In this document: positions 1 through 11,104 of the stretch, one piece after another
Position numbering within the stretch: the first letter of the stretch is position 1
Layout: each line of letters begins with the position of its first letter
Assembly (NCBI GenBank): GCA_019828595.1
Contig: JAHQRK010000011.1
Span: 1,674,001-1,738,000, forward strand
Direction of reading: 5' to 3'
DNA from: Aphanomyces cochlioides
Lineage: Eukaryota; Oomycota; Saprolegniomycetes; Saprolegniales; Verrucalvaceae
Length of the DNA stretch: 64,000 bases
Program-made: the position numbers and the translations under genes
Notes under the pieces: generated by a model
What the model was told of the DNA's origin: nothing
The model's database searches: none
Seen by the model: the letters and a program-made list of their open reading frames with translations, nothing else

Positions 1-1211
1 AGAGCAGAGGGAAAGAAAGGGGGAACGCGATAGGCCTTGTGAAATAGAGTCAAGTCCAAAGCATGGACGGAAGTGTCGTCAGATTTGTCGGGGGAGTCAT
101 TACCCCAAGGACGCGAATTTTGCATCCCATAGAAACCTTCGACTAGCATCGACCTCATGTATGGGTACATCAGAACAGAGGCAGCTACAATCTCGGCAGG
201 GTCACGTTTTCGTGGCTGGTAATCCACCCCAAAACTCGTTGTAAATTGGTTGCGTGTGGTTTCAGGTCATCACAATGACCATACATTAAATGCAACTCGG
301 ATAACTGTCGTTCAGTGGCCACTTGTGGGCAATGTTCTCTTTGCATTTATGGCCGTGCGAAGACTTCCTTGGCACAAATTGGTCAAATGGACATGACTAG
401 ATGAGTCCTACACTGGCTGCATCATGCACAAGGGTCGTGTCGTAAATGATATGACAAGCTGCATCATGAGCCGCTTCATACATCTCAAATGGACATGCGT
501 ACTTGATTGCGATTGATTAAGGACTACCAGCCAAGACGGTATCCACGTCAGTAAGCATAAGTTCTTGCCTTTGCATAGCAGAGAAGCAAGCTACATAGTG
601 AATTTCTACTTGGGAGCGTCGAGTCTTTTGCTCCGTCAATTCTAGTGCTCTCTGCTCACTGTCATGCAATGAGTTGATACTCCTCACCTGAATACTTGCT
701 TCTCATCCAGCCGCATGGACTGCCAACTTCTCGCTCTCCAAGGCAAACAATGTCAACAGCGCCACTCGAGCGCTACAAAATTGTTATCACATTTCAACAG
801 AGGAAGGTGCTAATCGTGCTAGAGACAAAGAAGTTTGAATTGTTTCATTACGGACCGTGTGCAATGGCTGGCGGAGACTCCATGGGAAAATGTGATTTTG
901 CGAAGGACGACTCCAATACAGTCTCATGGCAGCATGTTTATCCTCTCGCATGGCTCCAGACGAACATTATACGGTGGACAAAGCGTGCCTGAGGCGCAGA
1001 CTCGAACACGTGGCGGCGCATTGGATCATACGACACCATAGCTCTCGAGGTGAGAGAACTCTACAGATAGAATAAGAGGCATGTCAAGCTTTACCTGCCT
1101 GTGCGCAAGAAGACGACCTAGTTGTCGTCCATTAGTGGATGTATACGTTGCATAGGCGATCAAGTGAACGGCGTCGTCAAACTAAATACTTTCACTCGTT
1201 TATGGTCAAGA
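1..1211. other. intergenic, no gene recognised
   Basis: No recognisable domain or repeat was found in this stretch. The short open frames here lack ATG starts or resemble nothing known. It lies 3' of the first CSRNP-like gene. Confidence 0.5.
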
Positions 1212-1622
1212 CTATGCTTTTCTTCGCTTTGACGCTCGTTCTCTCGTGTCTTGCTTCGTGTCTTCCTCATTGTCTTCATATTCCGTCTCGAGACGCGACT
1301 TTCGGATCTCAATCGCTTCAAAACAAAACATCGCGACTTCTTTTCGAGTGTACGACGCCAATTGCTCGAGCATGCGCATTCTCTCGGCGTGGTCAAACTT
1401 GCGCACTCGGCCACGCTTGGTTTTGAGGCTGTTCAAGTTGGCAGATTCTTCACGCGAGTGCTTTTTCGCAAGGCCGATGGGTGGTCCATGCTCTTTCGGG
1501 ACTGCGCTTCCCCCATACTCCAAGGGGAAGTAGTACGTCGTCGCAGTTGTAAAGGACACTTGTTTCTTTTTCGTCTCGGTGGTCGATGGCTGCGTTGGCT
1601 CTCGCATCTCTAGCGGCGACAT
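1212..1622 (-). CDS. CSRNP-N-like small nuclear protein, copy A
   Basis: Single-exon gene of 136 aa starting at the ATG at 1622. The family block lies at about residues 19-60: a lysine-rich lead, then VSFTTATTYYFPLEYGGSA, then VP-x-EHGPPIGLAKKH. A second block at about 70-110 (RGRVRKFDHAERM ... YTRKEVAMFCFEAI) looks like an amphipathic helix. The tail is acidic and ends in a basic KRRK patch that could act as a nuclear localisation signal. The first block matches the spacing of the animal cysteine/serine-rich nuclear protein N-terminal domain, but the Cys-rich part of those proteins is absent. Its 5' flank (a shared TTGAATTGTGGGTGAGAG at about 1680) matches that of copy F, so A and F are probably recent duplicates. 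The nuclear role is inference. Confidence 0.75.
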   Translation of the reverse strand: MSPLEMREPTQPSTTETKKKQVSFTTATTYYFPLEYGGSAVPKEHGPPIGLAKKHSREESANLNSLKTKRGRVRKFDHAERMRMLEQLASYTRKEVAMFCFEAIEIRKSRLETEYEDNEEDTKQDTRERASKRRKA

Positions 1623-3507
1623 AACTGGTCGTACCTCTTGTACTGTGACGGCGGTTGCTCAAGCCCTCTCTTTCGAGATTGAATTGTGGGTGAGAGAATG
1701 CAATCGACGAATCGACAGCACAAAAAACTCCCGGTCAGAATAGCTCAGCACGTCTCGCATCCGCCGCGACGTGACAGATGGAGACGACTTCATTGCGCCT
1801 CCAACGACGGCTGTGGGACATTTAAACAACGATGACTGCAACGATGTGTCCATTGCGTCGTCTGTGGCTAGAGGAAGCTAAATTCTCGCTGTCTCCACGA
1901 GCTGAAATGCAACCCAAAACTCCAGCTCGTTGGATGCCAACGCATCTTTCCACCGTTGTGAAGACTTCCAACCCTCAGTCTGGTCTCTCGTGTCGCTCTG
2001 GGATGATTGAAAGGTGTGAGAGAGCCCATCGTGGTGGCAGCGCGAGGAAGTAGACGTCGGTGGAGTTCTTTTCAAGCTAGATGAATTGTCCTAATGTCGC
2101 CGAGATATGTGAGAGATTGAACAAGCTACGGATTCAAAGTCGATGCGGCGGCGGGAGAGGGCGAAGGTGGGGCGAACGGGGGGGATGCAACGCAGCAACT
2201 TTATGATTCGTAGCAGTTCATCGTAGCCGTGGAAGTTCCCATGGCTCGTCTTTGCGGTCATGAACAAGAAGGCAAAGCATTGGGTTGATCGAACACAGAG
2301 CATTACATGTATCGGTTGACGTGGAGAGTAACAGCAATCCTGACGCGACGCAGTTTGTAATTTGTAAAAACTGCGCTTGCCCGTGACTTGGACGCATACA
2401 TGGATCTTCCTCGCAAGTGGTAACACACGTCGATCAAGCGTTTGGATGGCAAAGGGTGAAAGCCACCTGGCGTCTGCTCTATGTACAATGCATTCAACAG
2501 TCTGTATCATGGAAGAGATGGCAGATATGACTGAAGGAGATTCCATCTTTCAGATGCGCCTGTGAGGTTGGTAAAGCAGTCTCTTCGTCACGACATTTGC
2601 CACGTGATATCTCCCTCCAAGTCGTGGGATGGCTTTCGAATATTCAAACAGATCCAACAACTAAGTGGTAACGATCGGTAATGAAATCCAACCTTCGTCT
2701 CGCCTCCAGGTGAATCGAACGAGACAAGTTGACGCCAGATTACTGAAAAGGCTGCAATTGTACTGTTTGCAATCATTGTGGATGCGAAGATGCACACGCG
2801 CGCGCGCGGGGTGACGAGGGCATCGTAAAGATGGGCGCAACATGTCGGGGCGAATATCCAGGCCGGACTAAGAAGTGGGGGCATCCAATCTTGGATGTGA
2901 AGAGCCCGTAGTGTTGTCTGTCTTGAACTTGCGAGAGGACGACTGCCAACTCTTTCCAAGATGGTCTAGACAATCTGCAGCTTAGAATGGTCATGGATGA
3001 TACGGATGGAGCAGGTGAATCGGTACACTGTAGATGCCAATACAACATACAGCCTCGCCAACAAAAGGGATCTTGAGACTGAATCAAAGGCAACGCCCGA
3101 CAGTTTCATCATGCTATATCGTCGCAAAGGCACGCCGCATCAATGTACTTTGAGAGGAAGTAGAGCTGTGTAGACTCTGTGGGGGAACTCTTGAATCAAT
3201 TACACGACGTTCAAACAATTACATCGACCGAGGAAACGATCGATCTCGGAAATCTTTTGACAATCTTCACGTCGTCCAGAAATTTCGACTGGAACGATCC
3301 GAGCAACGTTGAAAGGGTTTCATCCTACTGTATACAACGGCCGACTTGGGATGGCGGCGTCCATGAAGACGCCTGTGCCGATAGACTCAAGGACACGAAA
3401 CCACGACAAGAGCCTCGTGCTGTCAATATCTTCTCAATAGACTCGACAGAGATGCCCCGATCATTGTTCCGTGTTGCGATAGATTCCATGGCTGTGAGAT
3501 TAAATAC
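1623..3507. other. intergenic, no gene recognised
   Basis: It holds the 5' flank of copy A (about 1623-1760), which is shared with copy F, and a short alternating CG run near 2794-2808. A 151-codon open frame on the minus strand (2091-2546) resembles no family I know and is not called. Confidence 0.45.
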
Positions 3508-3969
3508 TTATTCTTGTACTTTTCGTCGCTTTGCTTTCGGCTCTTCTCCTTCGTCCTCTTCTTCGCCGTCCTCTTCATCGTCGTCTTCTTCCGTCTCTAG
3601 CCGAGACTTGCGTATGGCGATCGTTTCAAAGCAAAACATGGCGACTTCTTTTCGAGTATACGATGCTTCTTGTTGCAAGAGGAGCATTCTCTCGACGTGG
3701 TCAAACTTGCGTACACGGCCCCGCCTTGGAGGCATATACTCCAAGTTGGCACATTCTTGACGCGTGTGTGTCTTGGCGAGTCCTATGGGCGGGCCATGGT
3801 CGCTTGGGACAGCGCTGCCCCCATACTCCAAGGGGAAGATATACGTCGTGGCGGTCGTGAAGGACACTTGTTTCTTTTTAGGTTGTTTGGTCAATGGCGG
3901 CAAGAACTCTGGCGTTTTCCAAGGCATGAACATGGGCTCTGGCCAAGCTATCGTCGTCACGGATGTCAT
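3508..3969 (-). CDS. CSRNP-N-like small nuclear protein, copy B
   Basis: Single-exon gene of 153 aa from the ATG at 3969. It has the N-terminal proline/tryptophan block (AWPEPMFMPWKTPEF), a basic KKKQ lead into VSFTTATTYIFPLEYGGSA and GPPIGLAKTHTRQEC at about residues 33-73, the RVRKFDHVERMLLLQ helix at about 84-98, and a strongly acidic tail that ends in KAKRRK. The frame is intact. Its 5' flank (3970 to about 4240) is closely similar, in inverted orientation, to the 5' flank of pseudogene copy J (about 28790-28989). B is therefore one half of an inverted segmental duplication. Function is unknown; a small nuclear regulator is the working guess. Confidence 0.75.
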   Translation of the reverse strand: MTSVTTIAWPEPMFMPWKTPEFLPPLTKQPKKKQVSFTTATTYIFPLEYGGSAVPSDHGPPIGLAKTHTRQECANLEYMPPRRGRVRKFDHVERMLLLQQEASYTRKEVAMFCFETIAIRKSRLETEEDDDEEDGEEEDEGEEPKAKRRKVQE

Positions 3970-4240
3970 CGCTCTACCGTAGTGTGAGTCCTCCTCTGCG
4001 CTTTTCCAACTGGCGTATGGTCATGGTGATCTCGTCACTCCCACTGTGTCGTCGCTATAGTTGAGGCAAGTGAAAAGTGATGCGAGGCCGTGTGTGCAAC
4101 ATCGTGGTATTGCTAATCCAACGGGATTCATTGGGACATCTCTGGGGTTGTGGCTTTGGCTGCGGAATGCGCAGGCGAATGACCACGACGACAGCATGCT
4201 CGGGTTGGACAAAACGGAGCCCGCGACTATCTTTCGTCGC
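3970..4240. repeat. 5' flank duplicated upstream of copy J
   Basis: This sequence reads away from gene B and recurs inverted upstream of copy J. Shared strings include GTGAGTCCTCCTCTGCGCTT, AACTGGCGTATGGTCATGG and, further out, GTGTGCAACATCGTGG (near 4090 here and near 28885 there). It probably contains the family promoter. Confidence 0.6.
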
Positions 4241-4479
4241 CCACAGAGAGAGTCGAAATTGGAGTCCCCAGTGGCAACCAGTTGGTTCAGTTGGTCACGT
4301 GGACCCACGTTGGAACGAGGTTGATGCGAGTCAGGCTTGTGATATCACTCTAGATGACGACGAGACAGCCAGGAGAAGTCACGGACGTGAGTATGTAAAG
4401 CACAGACGTGAGCTACAAGTGCAGAGATTGTGTAGTACATTTGAACGTGTCCAAGCATACGCGAAATGGCTCGACCACG

Positions 4480-5541
4480 TTACTGACAAGTTAAATAAGC
4501 TAGGGACTGCAAACTTGGGGCATGAGCTCCTAATGGAGATAGTCTTCGTCGTTTGACTGGAGGTTCTTCCGCGTCGTCCTCGTCACTGTCTTCATCGCCA
4601 CTGCTGTCGTCGTCGTCGTCTTGGTTGGTCTCAAGACGGGATTTCTGGACGGCGATCGACTCGAAGCAAAACATCGCGACGTCTTTTCGAGTGTACGAAG
4701 CCTCTTGTTGTAGCAGCACCATGCGCTCGACATGGTCGAATTTCAGCACGCGGCTCTTCTTGGGGGCAAGACTGTCTACCGTATTTGTCGTACTTCTGCA
4801 CCTACGAAAATGTCATCAAATTATCATATGTTAAGTGCAAGTCAACAATAAATTGGAAGATGCTTCACTTCTACATTCTAGCGTTTCATTGGTTGAAATA
4901 GACTGATATTCCATCGTGATGGTGTGTTCACTCCAGCAGCCAGTTCTCGTTCGTTGCCTTTGACCTCATGGCTAAACGAAGTCGCCAAGAAACACCAATG
5001 ACATCGACCGCACGTAGCTCCATTTCAAAGGGATCGACGCAGATGCCAATACTTTTTCTCAGTTGAGCATCATGATAGGCTGATTTTTGTCCAATCAAGA
5101 GGGAATAGGTGCAACTCATCGATAAATCCTGAAATCTTTCAACCATAGTTAATTTTTGCAGTTAGGTGCAACTCAACGATGAAAATCGTAGGTGCAGAAG
5201 TACGGCAAATACGGTAGATATTGGCATTCTTGCCGCGTGTGGGTCTTGGCGAGACCGATGGGCGGTCCGTGGTCACTCGGGATGGCACTTCCCCCGTACT
5301 CGAGTGGAAAGATATACGTCGTGGCAGTCGTGAAGACGACTTGTTTCTTTTTACGTTGTTTCGTCAGTGGCGGGAGGTCTTCCACGGGAGAAAGACTGGC
5401 GCTGGCACGTCCCACGATGGCGCACAGACCTGGAGGAGCATTGTGTGCACTTGCTGTTGTGTTGAGGAATGAAACAATTGGGTGAGACTGCGCCATGCGG
5501 TAGTCAGCGCACGATTTATTTTGACTGAGCATCTGTGTCAT
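4480..5541 (-). pseudogene. CSRNP-N-like copy C, split by a transposon
   Basis: The 5' half (5541 down to 5217) encodes the N-terminal region and the VVFTTATTYIFPLEYGGSA / GPPIGLAKTHTRQEC block. The 3' half (4778 down to 4480) encodes the RVLKFDHVERMVLLQ helix, the acidic run and PVKRRR. Between them sits a 436-bp inverted-repeat element at 4779-5214. Removing the element and one TA copy would rejoin the reading frame exactly through a QYLDSLAPKKSRV junction, so the gene was probably intact until insertion. As it stands, the N-terminal fragment runs into the transposon and stops. The N-terminal part resembles copy I, its partner in the inverted duplication. Confidence 0.8.
4779..5214. mobile_element. 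TA-flanked inverted-repeat MITE inside copy C
   Basis: A 436-bp element bounded by TA on both sides (4777-4778 and 5215-5216). The terminal inverted repeats are about 29 bp, beginning CCGTATTTG[TC]CGTACTTC and continuing to CACCTACGA, with one mismatch. The TA duplication fits the Tc1/mariner/pogo superfamily. Inside, GGTGCAACTCA occurs twice near the right end. A 72-codon open frame (4928-5146, minus) is not recognisable as a transposase, so the element is probably non-autonomous. Confidence 0.85.
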
Positions 5542-7019
5542 GGTGTCAGTCGCATCTTGACTTTATGAAATGTCGGCGATATAGTATGTCCGTGCATACG
5601 ATTAAATGCATTTCATCCTCGATGTCCAAGGCAAAGTCAAGCGAAAAAGGGCTCCATGAAACCCGTTCTTTGTGCTGAATAGAGAGAGAGGATGATAGAT
5701 CAACTGCGAACACAAGATTTGTCGGGTGGAATAATTGGGTTCATAGTTGTGCACGCTCAGTACTGATGTGTGGGACACATCACACACTCAATCAAGCACC
5801 AGGACCAAGCCTTGGCGTATTATGCACGCCATGAAATCCCGCGCATATCCACGTCGAATGTGCGCTTCCTCGGCTGTGCGGTAGAGCGCCTCTCGTGGGG
5901 CATCGATTTCCTCGACGAAATAAATATTTTCGTGGTGTGAAATGACCGCACTTTCTGATACAACGTCATCGGCGGGTTCAAAAATTCGAATTGAACGACG
6001 CCAACGACTACGAAAGGATCTACAATATTCCAGCCATGTTGTTCAAGCTTCACAGACCTTCATAGAGCATAGCGCGCGCAGTCATGGCGTGGATTTATGG
6101 TCGAGATCTCGACTTGGCACTTCTCAGTCTAACGTTTCGGTTATAAACAACAGTTGTCATGTATTAGTACTTGATGGGCGTACGTAATGTACTCTTCAAA
6201 GTGCAAAGTGTTGTAACTTGAAGAGTTACATTGGAGAACTTTACCGTGTACCACATGGCGAACGTAGCTCTTATCGAGTGGACGGGCATAGAGCGGGCGG
6301 ACAAAGGCGGGATTGCATTGGAATTGATGCCTAACAGGCCGTGAGATGCAGCGCCAAGCTGGAGCCGTCAAGCTGCCACGGTCGTTCAGATATAGTCGAG
6401 ATTCGATAGGAGAGTCAGCTTTGCTATCTACAGTGCATGATATTTTCGCGTAGACAATGGAACATGCTGTCACGTCAATGGCATCCTTTCATGGGTTTGA
6501 GCTCAAGATGAAGATCGTAATCGACTCGAATACGCAGCGAATTCGATGAAGTCTGGTTGTGGATAAGGGAAGGAGTGGTGGCTGAGGTGACGTCCGCTTG
6601 GATCTTAAACTCAGGGTGGAAAAGATTGACGCTACGCGTTGTGAAAGGATCGAACAAAGTGCGAGCGACAAGGGCGTGGGTGCATTCGACACGAAAGCTA
6701 TTTTGAGCGTCCCGGCACACAACCATTGCTCACGCGGGTTGGGGCGACGATCTATGCCTGGATACGTCGAACGACGAGATTCCAAGAACGACCCAACTCT
6801 GGTTAATGTGGATAGTCAGAATGTGAGCCTTGATGATCGACTTGGGGTCTGCCTCTCTTGCTTGGCATCGCTTCGGTCGAGGTGACGATGAGGGAGAGCC
6901 GCAATTAGACCGTTCGTTGCGTGGTCTCAACAATCCGCGTCTTTCTCTCTCTTAACAGCTTGTAATACAACACGCAAGCGACCACGCCAACTTGTTTTAC
7001 ATATCGCGAGGGTTCTGCA
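5542..7019. other. intergenic, no gene recognised
   Basis: It contains the 5' flank of copy C. I see no other gene or element. Small open frames on both strands overlap each other and look random. Confidence 0.45.
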
Positions 7020-7385
7020 TGTCTCCATCCTCTGTCTTCTGTCGCTTTGCAATGGATTGCTCTTCTCCTCGTCATCTTGTGCATTCTCTCTCACCCTTGA
7101 CTTTCGAATCGCGATCGTTTCAAAAACTCACGAAGTCTTGGAACTTTTCCGCTCGTTGTGATCAAGCCTGCGCACCCGCCTTCGACGGAGCATTACATGG
7201 TCTAGACTACGACATTCATGACGCATGTATGTGTCTTTGCGAGACCAGTCGGCGGTCAATGATCACTTGGAATGGCGCTTTCCCCTGTACTCCAAGGGGA
7301 AAATGCACATTGGTGGTTGTTGTAAAACAGACGTATTTCGTCTGTCGTGAATTCGACAACTGCGAAAGCAACTATGGCATTGTCT
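7020..7385 (-). pseudogene. CSRNP-N-like relic, copy D
   Basis: Nucleotide similarity to the other copies runs along the whole stretch in minus-strand order. The segment at 7105-7150 matches the helix block (compare CGATCGTTTCAAA in copy B). The segment at 7215-7340 matches the GPPIGLAK and YxFPLEYGG region, including CTCCAAGGGGAAA and the downstream TTGTTGTAAAAC equivalent of the VSFTTAT codons. The frame is broken in several places and the middle is shortened, so no protein of the family can be made. It is the most decayed clear member of the array. Confidence 0.65.
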
Positions 7386-8824
7386 AAGAAATAAACATTC
7401 GCGGCGGGACATGCCACGCAGTCGTTGCAGTTGGCATTCCTCTTGAGTTGGTTTTGACTTTGTCAGCGATTGCTGTATCGAAACGCAACAGCCAGAAGCA
7501 ACTCCGATGGGTGTCCAGTGCTGAAAAGTCCACCAATTGTTGAATCTGCCTACAGTGTACTTTGCAATTCATGAACCACGAAATGTTGGTGGCAACATCA
7601 TTGTCGACCCAGAGAGAAGTCCGTCCCCCTCGTCCCACCACGCGCTGTCTTCTCACGGCAACACTGCCTTCATTCCAAAGCGATCAACGCCCATCACTGC
7701 CGCCGCCTTGGATTGACGTACCAAGCGTTAAATGCTGATCGTTGGTGGAGTCAAAAAAATTACATGTAGAAACTCAAGTGGAGAGAAGATTCCAGTGCTG
7801 GACCATGATATGCTTTTCTATTTCCCACGTCTTCTCATGAGTTCTCTCGCATGTCTTCGTCGATCAATCGCAGCGAAAGAATATGCATTCGCTGGAATTC
7901 TTCCGTGGTCAAGGATTGCTGCATCCACTGGAGTCATATCTTAACACTCGACCGCAGTCGTGTGACAGCAAACAAGTTCGTAAGGGCGACGGGGCGGCAC
8001 GGGGCGATACGCGGCATCGCATTCTCAATAGTAGACTTGTCTTTGTCCGTCATCGAATCTCAAGCTCTTGGATCGACCACGACGATTTCTCGTCCTTCCA
8101 TGACAACACTCTCGATACCATAGCTGTGATGGACAAAGTTGATCGTCCACAAGTGGCGCTCGGGCGACCGCAAACAATGCGTCGACAATTTTCCGCCGCT
8201 GTGAGAAAATGTGTCAAACTTGTTCCACATGGTGCCATGGGCAAACATGTTCTCGGTCAAGTGACTTGGGGGTTGCCGTGCCGGGGAAACGTCCAAGATC
8301 CTGCACGAGCTAGACGTCGCCAAGTCAACGTCGTCGGTCGTAGTCTAGCAAAACGTCACGCTCCCTCTCAAACTATAAACTCGTCCTTCGATAGAGGCAG
8401 CTCCATCATGGGTATGGTCAAATTAGTTGGCGTCACGTTGGCCATCATCCTCCGTGGCCATGCGAAGCATGCGATCCAACACTCGATGGAGGATGCATCT
8501 CCACTTGCTGAACTTTTTTCCAGAGGTGCTGGTCGAGAGTCCACCTTGGACACACACACGATGCGTTGGTCCGCCATCTCGAGACCAAGTCCATCGCCTT
8601 TGGCTCGTCACTTCCAGCGCAAATCCTCGACGGCCATGAAGACCGTGGAGTGTCCATGGAGAGGTCGGCTTGAAGAGCGAAAAGAAGCGACTTGGTCTGT
8701 CTCCCCCCGCCTCGACTTGATATAAACTTGACAAGGTTTCGCCATGTGTCCTCTCATCCAGAGTGGAATCCCATGCGACGTCACCCAGCTGCCATTCACA
8801 AACTGACCGATACCACAGCAGGTC
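7386..8824. other. intergenic; 5' flank of copy E
   Basis: The last 150 bp (about 8670-8824) are shared with the 5' flank of copy G (about 15690-15844), including GACGTCACCCAGCTGCC and a TATAAA-like string near 8720. A faint match to the helix block at 7800-7940 is too weak to call. The rest shows nothing recognisable. Confidence 0.5.
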
Positions 8825-9286
8825 ATGCCAGAGACAACGTGCGTCCCGTGGCCGACGCCGGCCCCTCTCGACGCTCCAACATGGACGCCTGTCGCCTTCT
8901 TGCCATCTATGAAGACGCTCCCGAGAGAGAAACAAGTGTCGTTTGCAACCGTGACGACGTATACGTTTCCATTGGAATATGGCGGCAGCGCCATCCCGAG
9001 TGACCATGGACCACCGATCGGTCTTGCCAAAGTACACTCGCGACAGGAATGCCAACACGTCGACAGTATCAAAGCCAAGCGGAGTCGAGTCCGTAAGTTT
9101 GACCACGTCGAACGGATGATCCTTCTCCAGGAGAAAGCATCGTACACTCGAAAAGAAGTCGCGAGGTTCTGCTTTGAGTCGATCGCCGTCCAGAAATCAA
9201 GACAAGACACAAATAAACTGACTGACGAGGACGAGGAAGATGAAGCACAGAACGTGATCAAGAAGAGGAGGATAGCTGAGGCATGA
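8825..9286 (+). CDS. CSRNP-N-like small nuclear protein, copy E
   Basis: Intact single-exon gene of 153 aa. It opens with the PxP/W block (MPETTCVPWPTPAP), followed by EKQVSFATVTTYTFPLEYGG and SAIPSDHGPPIGLAKVHSRQ at about residues 36-74. The RVRKFDHVERMILLQ helix lies at about 87-101, then YTRKEVARFCFESIAVQ, an acidic run (DEDEEDEA) and a basic KKRR patch. Coding and upstream sequence are close to copy G about 7 kb away in the same orientation. The long open frame on the opposite strand (8608-9261) is a codon-pattern shadow. Confidence 0.78.
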   Translation: MPETTCVPWPTPAPLDAPTWTPVAFLPSMKTLPREKQVSFATVTTYTFPLEYGGSAIPSDHGPPIGLAKVHSRQECQHVDSIKAKRSRVRKFDHVERMILLQEKASYTRKEVARFCFESIAVQKSRQDTNKLTDEDEEDEAQNVIKKRRIAEA

Positions 9287-10645
9287 CTTAGATAATAGAG
9301 ACTTCTTCAGCAGAGATAGTCTTCCCAACTGCTGGTGTGTGTGGAGACCGCAAGGAGGAAGAGACCAGTTTGCGCATGTTCAATGAACGCGTTGTGCGAT
9401 TGTGTGTGCGTCTTTGAATGACCATGACGTTGTGCTGCTGGACGTCTGTGTCAAGAGAGCGGATTCCCCATGACAAGCCGTCGCCACGAAAGCGTCAATC
9501 TTGTCAGGAGACAGCCCTGTTCGATGAGCCCAGGAGCTGCAACGGTCGTTGTTGCGTCTATTGTCGATCGCGACGTTCTTTCGAGTTGCGCAATACCGTC
9601 AAGGGAGCTGATATCATCGTTATCCACTGAGGACAGGGCACCCACGACGATATCAGCGAATGGAAATGCCACGCGGCCGAGTGCATCCCTCGGCGTTGGC
9701 CAGAATTCGCCCACTGGAACAATCGATGGATCCCCGAACAAAACTCGAAGAATCGATCAGCATCATTCATCAAATGTTTTTTTGAAGAGATGCGTCGTGG
9801 ACGACTTGGTGGCCATCCAAGAACGTTCATTTCCTAGTCTGGCTTGGAGCAACGCGGTCCATTGAAAGGAGTCCAGTCGAAGGACGCCGTCCCCTTGCCA
9901 TTGAAAGAAGCAACGCGGTGTACAGTAAGTTGTGCGGCGGGGAGATCGACATAGTCGAACTACTCCATCTCCCTCGGTCCAACGTATCTTTTCTCGTTGG
10001 ATGGTGCTCTGTCGGCTGCAACCATCGGGTTGGTACACCAATTGGCCTCCTCTTCCGACACAAAAGCTCCGAGTGCATCGACGCCCAGTCAACGGGACCA
10101 AACATGAGCGATGACTTGGAGGTCGTCCGTGTAGTTCCCATCATTGTCATGCCATTCCGGTCCGTTGGTGGAGAAGTCCTTGGTTGTGCATTGTGAGATA
10201 CCGTCGATGGAATATCGCGCATGTTGTTGCGGAGTATGTAGTGAGCCCAAGAGTGGTGTGGATTAGCTCGGACATTCAATTGACGACAACTCCATGTGTG
10301 TCGTCACCATGGCACGAGCATACATCGTTCGTAATGCACGCACACTGGAACACCGTCAGGAACGCTATAAAACCCCGACTGGGCGCGTCGCTGGCGAGCT
10401 CCACACTCCATCGTCAATGTAGTCAAATAGACCACAGGCGATGGCTGCCGACAAACTTCCATCTACTCGCTAGACTGGTTGACTTGAGGAGCATGCAATG
10501 TATGGCGAGATGTCTGAGCGCTGACAACAGGACGCCGCGTTTGTGTTGCTTTGTTGCAATCCTCTCATGAAAATGGAGAGCAGCATGCAAACTCGTCGGC
10601 ATGGAACTCGCAAGAGCATGGCATGTTAGTACATAGACTCGCCTT
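9287..10645. other. intergenic with a possible coding relic
   Basis: Apart from the minus-strand relic at about 9860-10215 (separate entry), nothing is recognisable here. A minus-strand frame at 9451-9741 (FGDPSIVPVGEFWPTP ...) could be part of the same decayed gene. Confidence 0.4.
9860..10215 (-). pseudogene. unidentified decayed coding sequence
   Basis: Protein-like sequence can be read across three minus-strand frames. One stretch has STNGPEWHDNDGNYTDDLQ followed by a stop. It continues in another frame as DALGAFVSEEEANWCTNPM, and in a third as FDYVDLPAAQLTVHRVASF then NGKGTASFDWTPFNGP. The composition (Trp, Asp, Asn, Gly rich) suggests a secreted or carbohydrate-active protein, but I do not recognise the family. 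Several frame changes make an active gene unlikely. It could also be chance. Confidence 0.3.
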
Positions 10646-11104
10646 CTACTGCAGTGTCTTCCGTCGCTTGGGCTCTCGTTCAGCCATGTCTTCGTTTGAT
10701 TCTTCACTCTCGTCGTCGTCTTCCGTCTCGATGCGAGATCGTCGGATTGCAATCGCGTCAAAGCAGAACATCGCGACTTCTTTCCGCGAGTAGGACGCCA
10801 ATTGCTGGAGCATGAGCATTCTCTCGACGTGGTCAAACTTGCGCACGCGGCCTCGTTTCGACTTGACGCTCTTTATCGTTGTACACTCTACGTGCGAGTG
10901 TGTCTTGGCGAGACCGATGGGTGGTCCATGCTCCTTGGGGACGGCGCTGCCTCCATATTCCAAGGGGAAATAGTACGTCGTCGCAGTCGTAAAGGAGACG
11001 TGTTTCTCACGTCTGGCCGTCACTGGCGCTGCCTCTTGCATCTCGACACGCTCGAGAGTCTGTTCAAGTACTGGTGGCGTCTTGATGTCGGTTGTGGAAA
11101 CCAT
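10646..11104 (-). CDS. CSRNP-N-like small nuclear protein, copy F
   Basis: Intact single-exon gene of 152 aa. The first in-frame ATG is at 11104; a longer frame upstream begins only with TTG. Domains in order are a variable N-terminus with little proline, REKHVSFTTATTYYFPLEYG and GSAVPKEHGPPIGLAKTHSH at about 33-75, RGRVRKFDHVERMLMLQQLA at about 82-101, YSRKEVAMFCFDAIAIRRSR, an acidic Glu/Asp/Ser tail and PKRRK. It shares the Y-Y-F-P variant and the KEHGPP variant with copies A and K, and its 5' flank with copy A. Confidence 0.76.
   Translation of the reverse strand: MVSTTDIKTPPVLEQTLERVEMQEAAPVTARREKHVSFTTATTYYFPLEYGGSAVPKEHGPPIGLAKTHSHVECTTIKSVKSKRGRVRKFDHVERMLMLQQLASYSRKEVAMFCFDAIAIRRSRIETEDDDESEESNEDMAEREPKRRKTLQ

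Noticed and set aside
2091..2546. 151-codon minus-strand frame
   Set aside because: No recognisable family and a composition not distinct from surrounding non-coding DNA.
7800..7940. Possible twelfth CSRNP-like relic
   Set aside because: Only short matches to the helix block (GTGGTCAA and neighbours) are visible, and they are not clearly better than chance.
8608..9261. 217-codon open frame antisense to copy E
   Set aside because: It is a codon-pattern shadow: copy E on the other strand carries the conserved protein.
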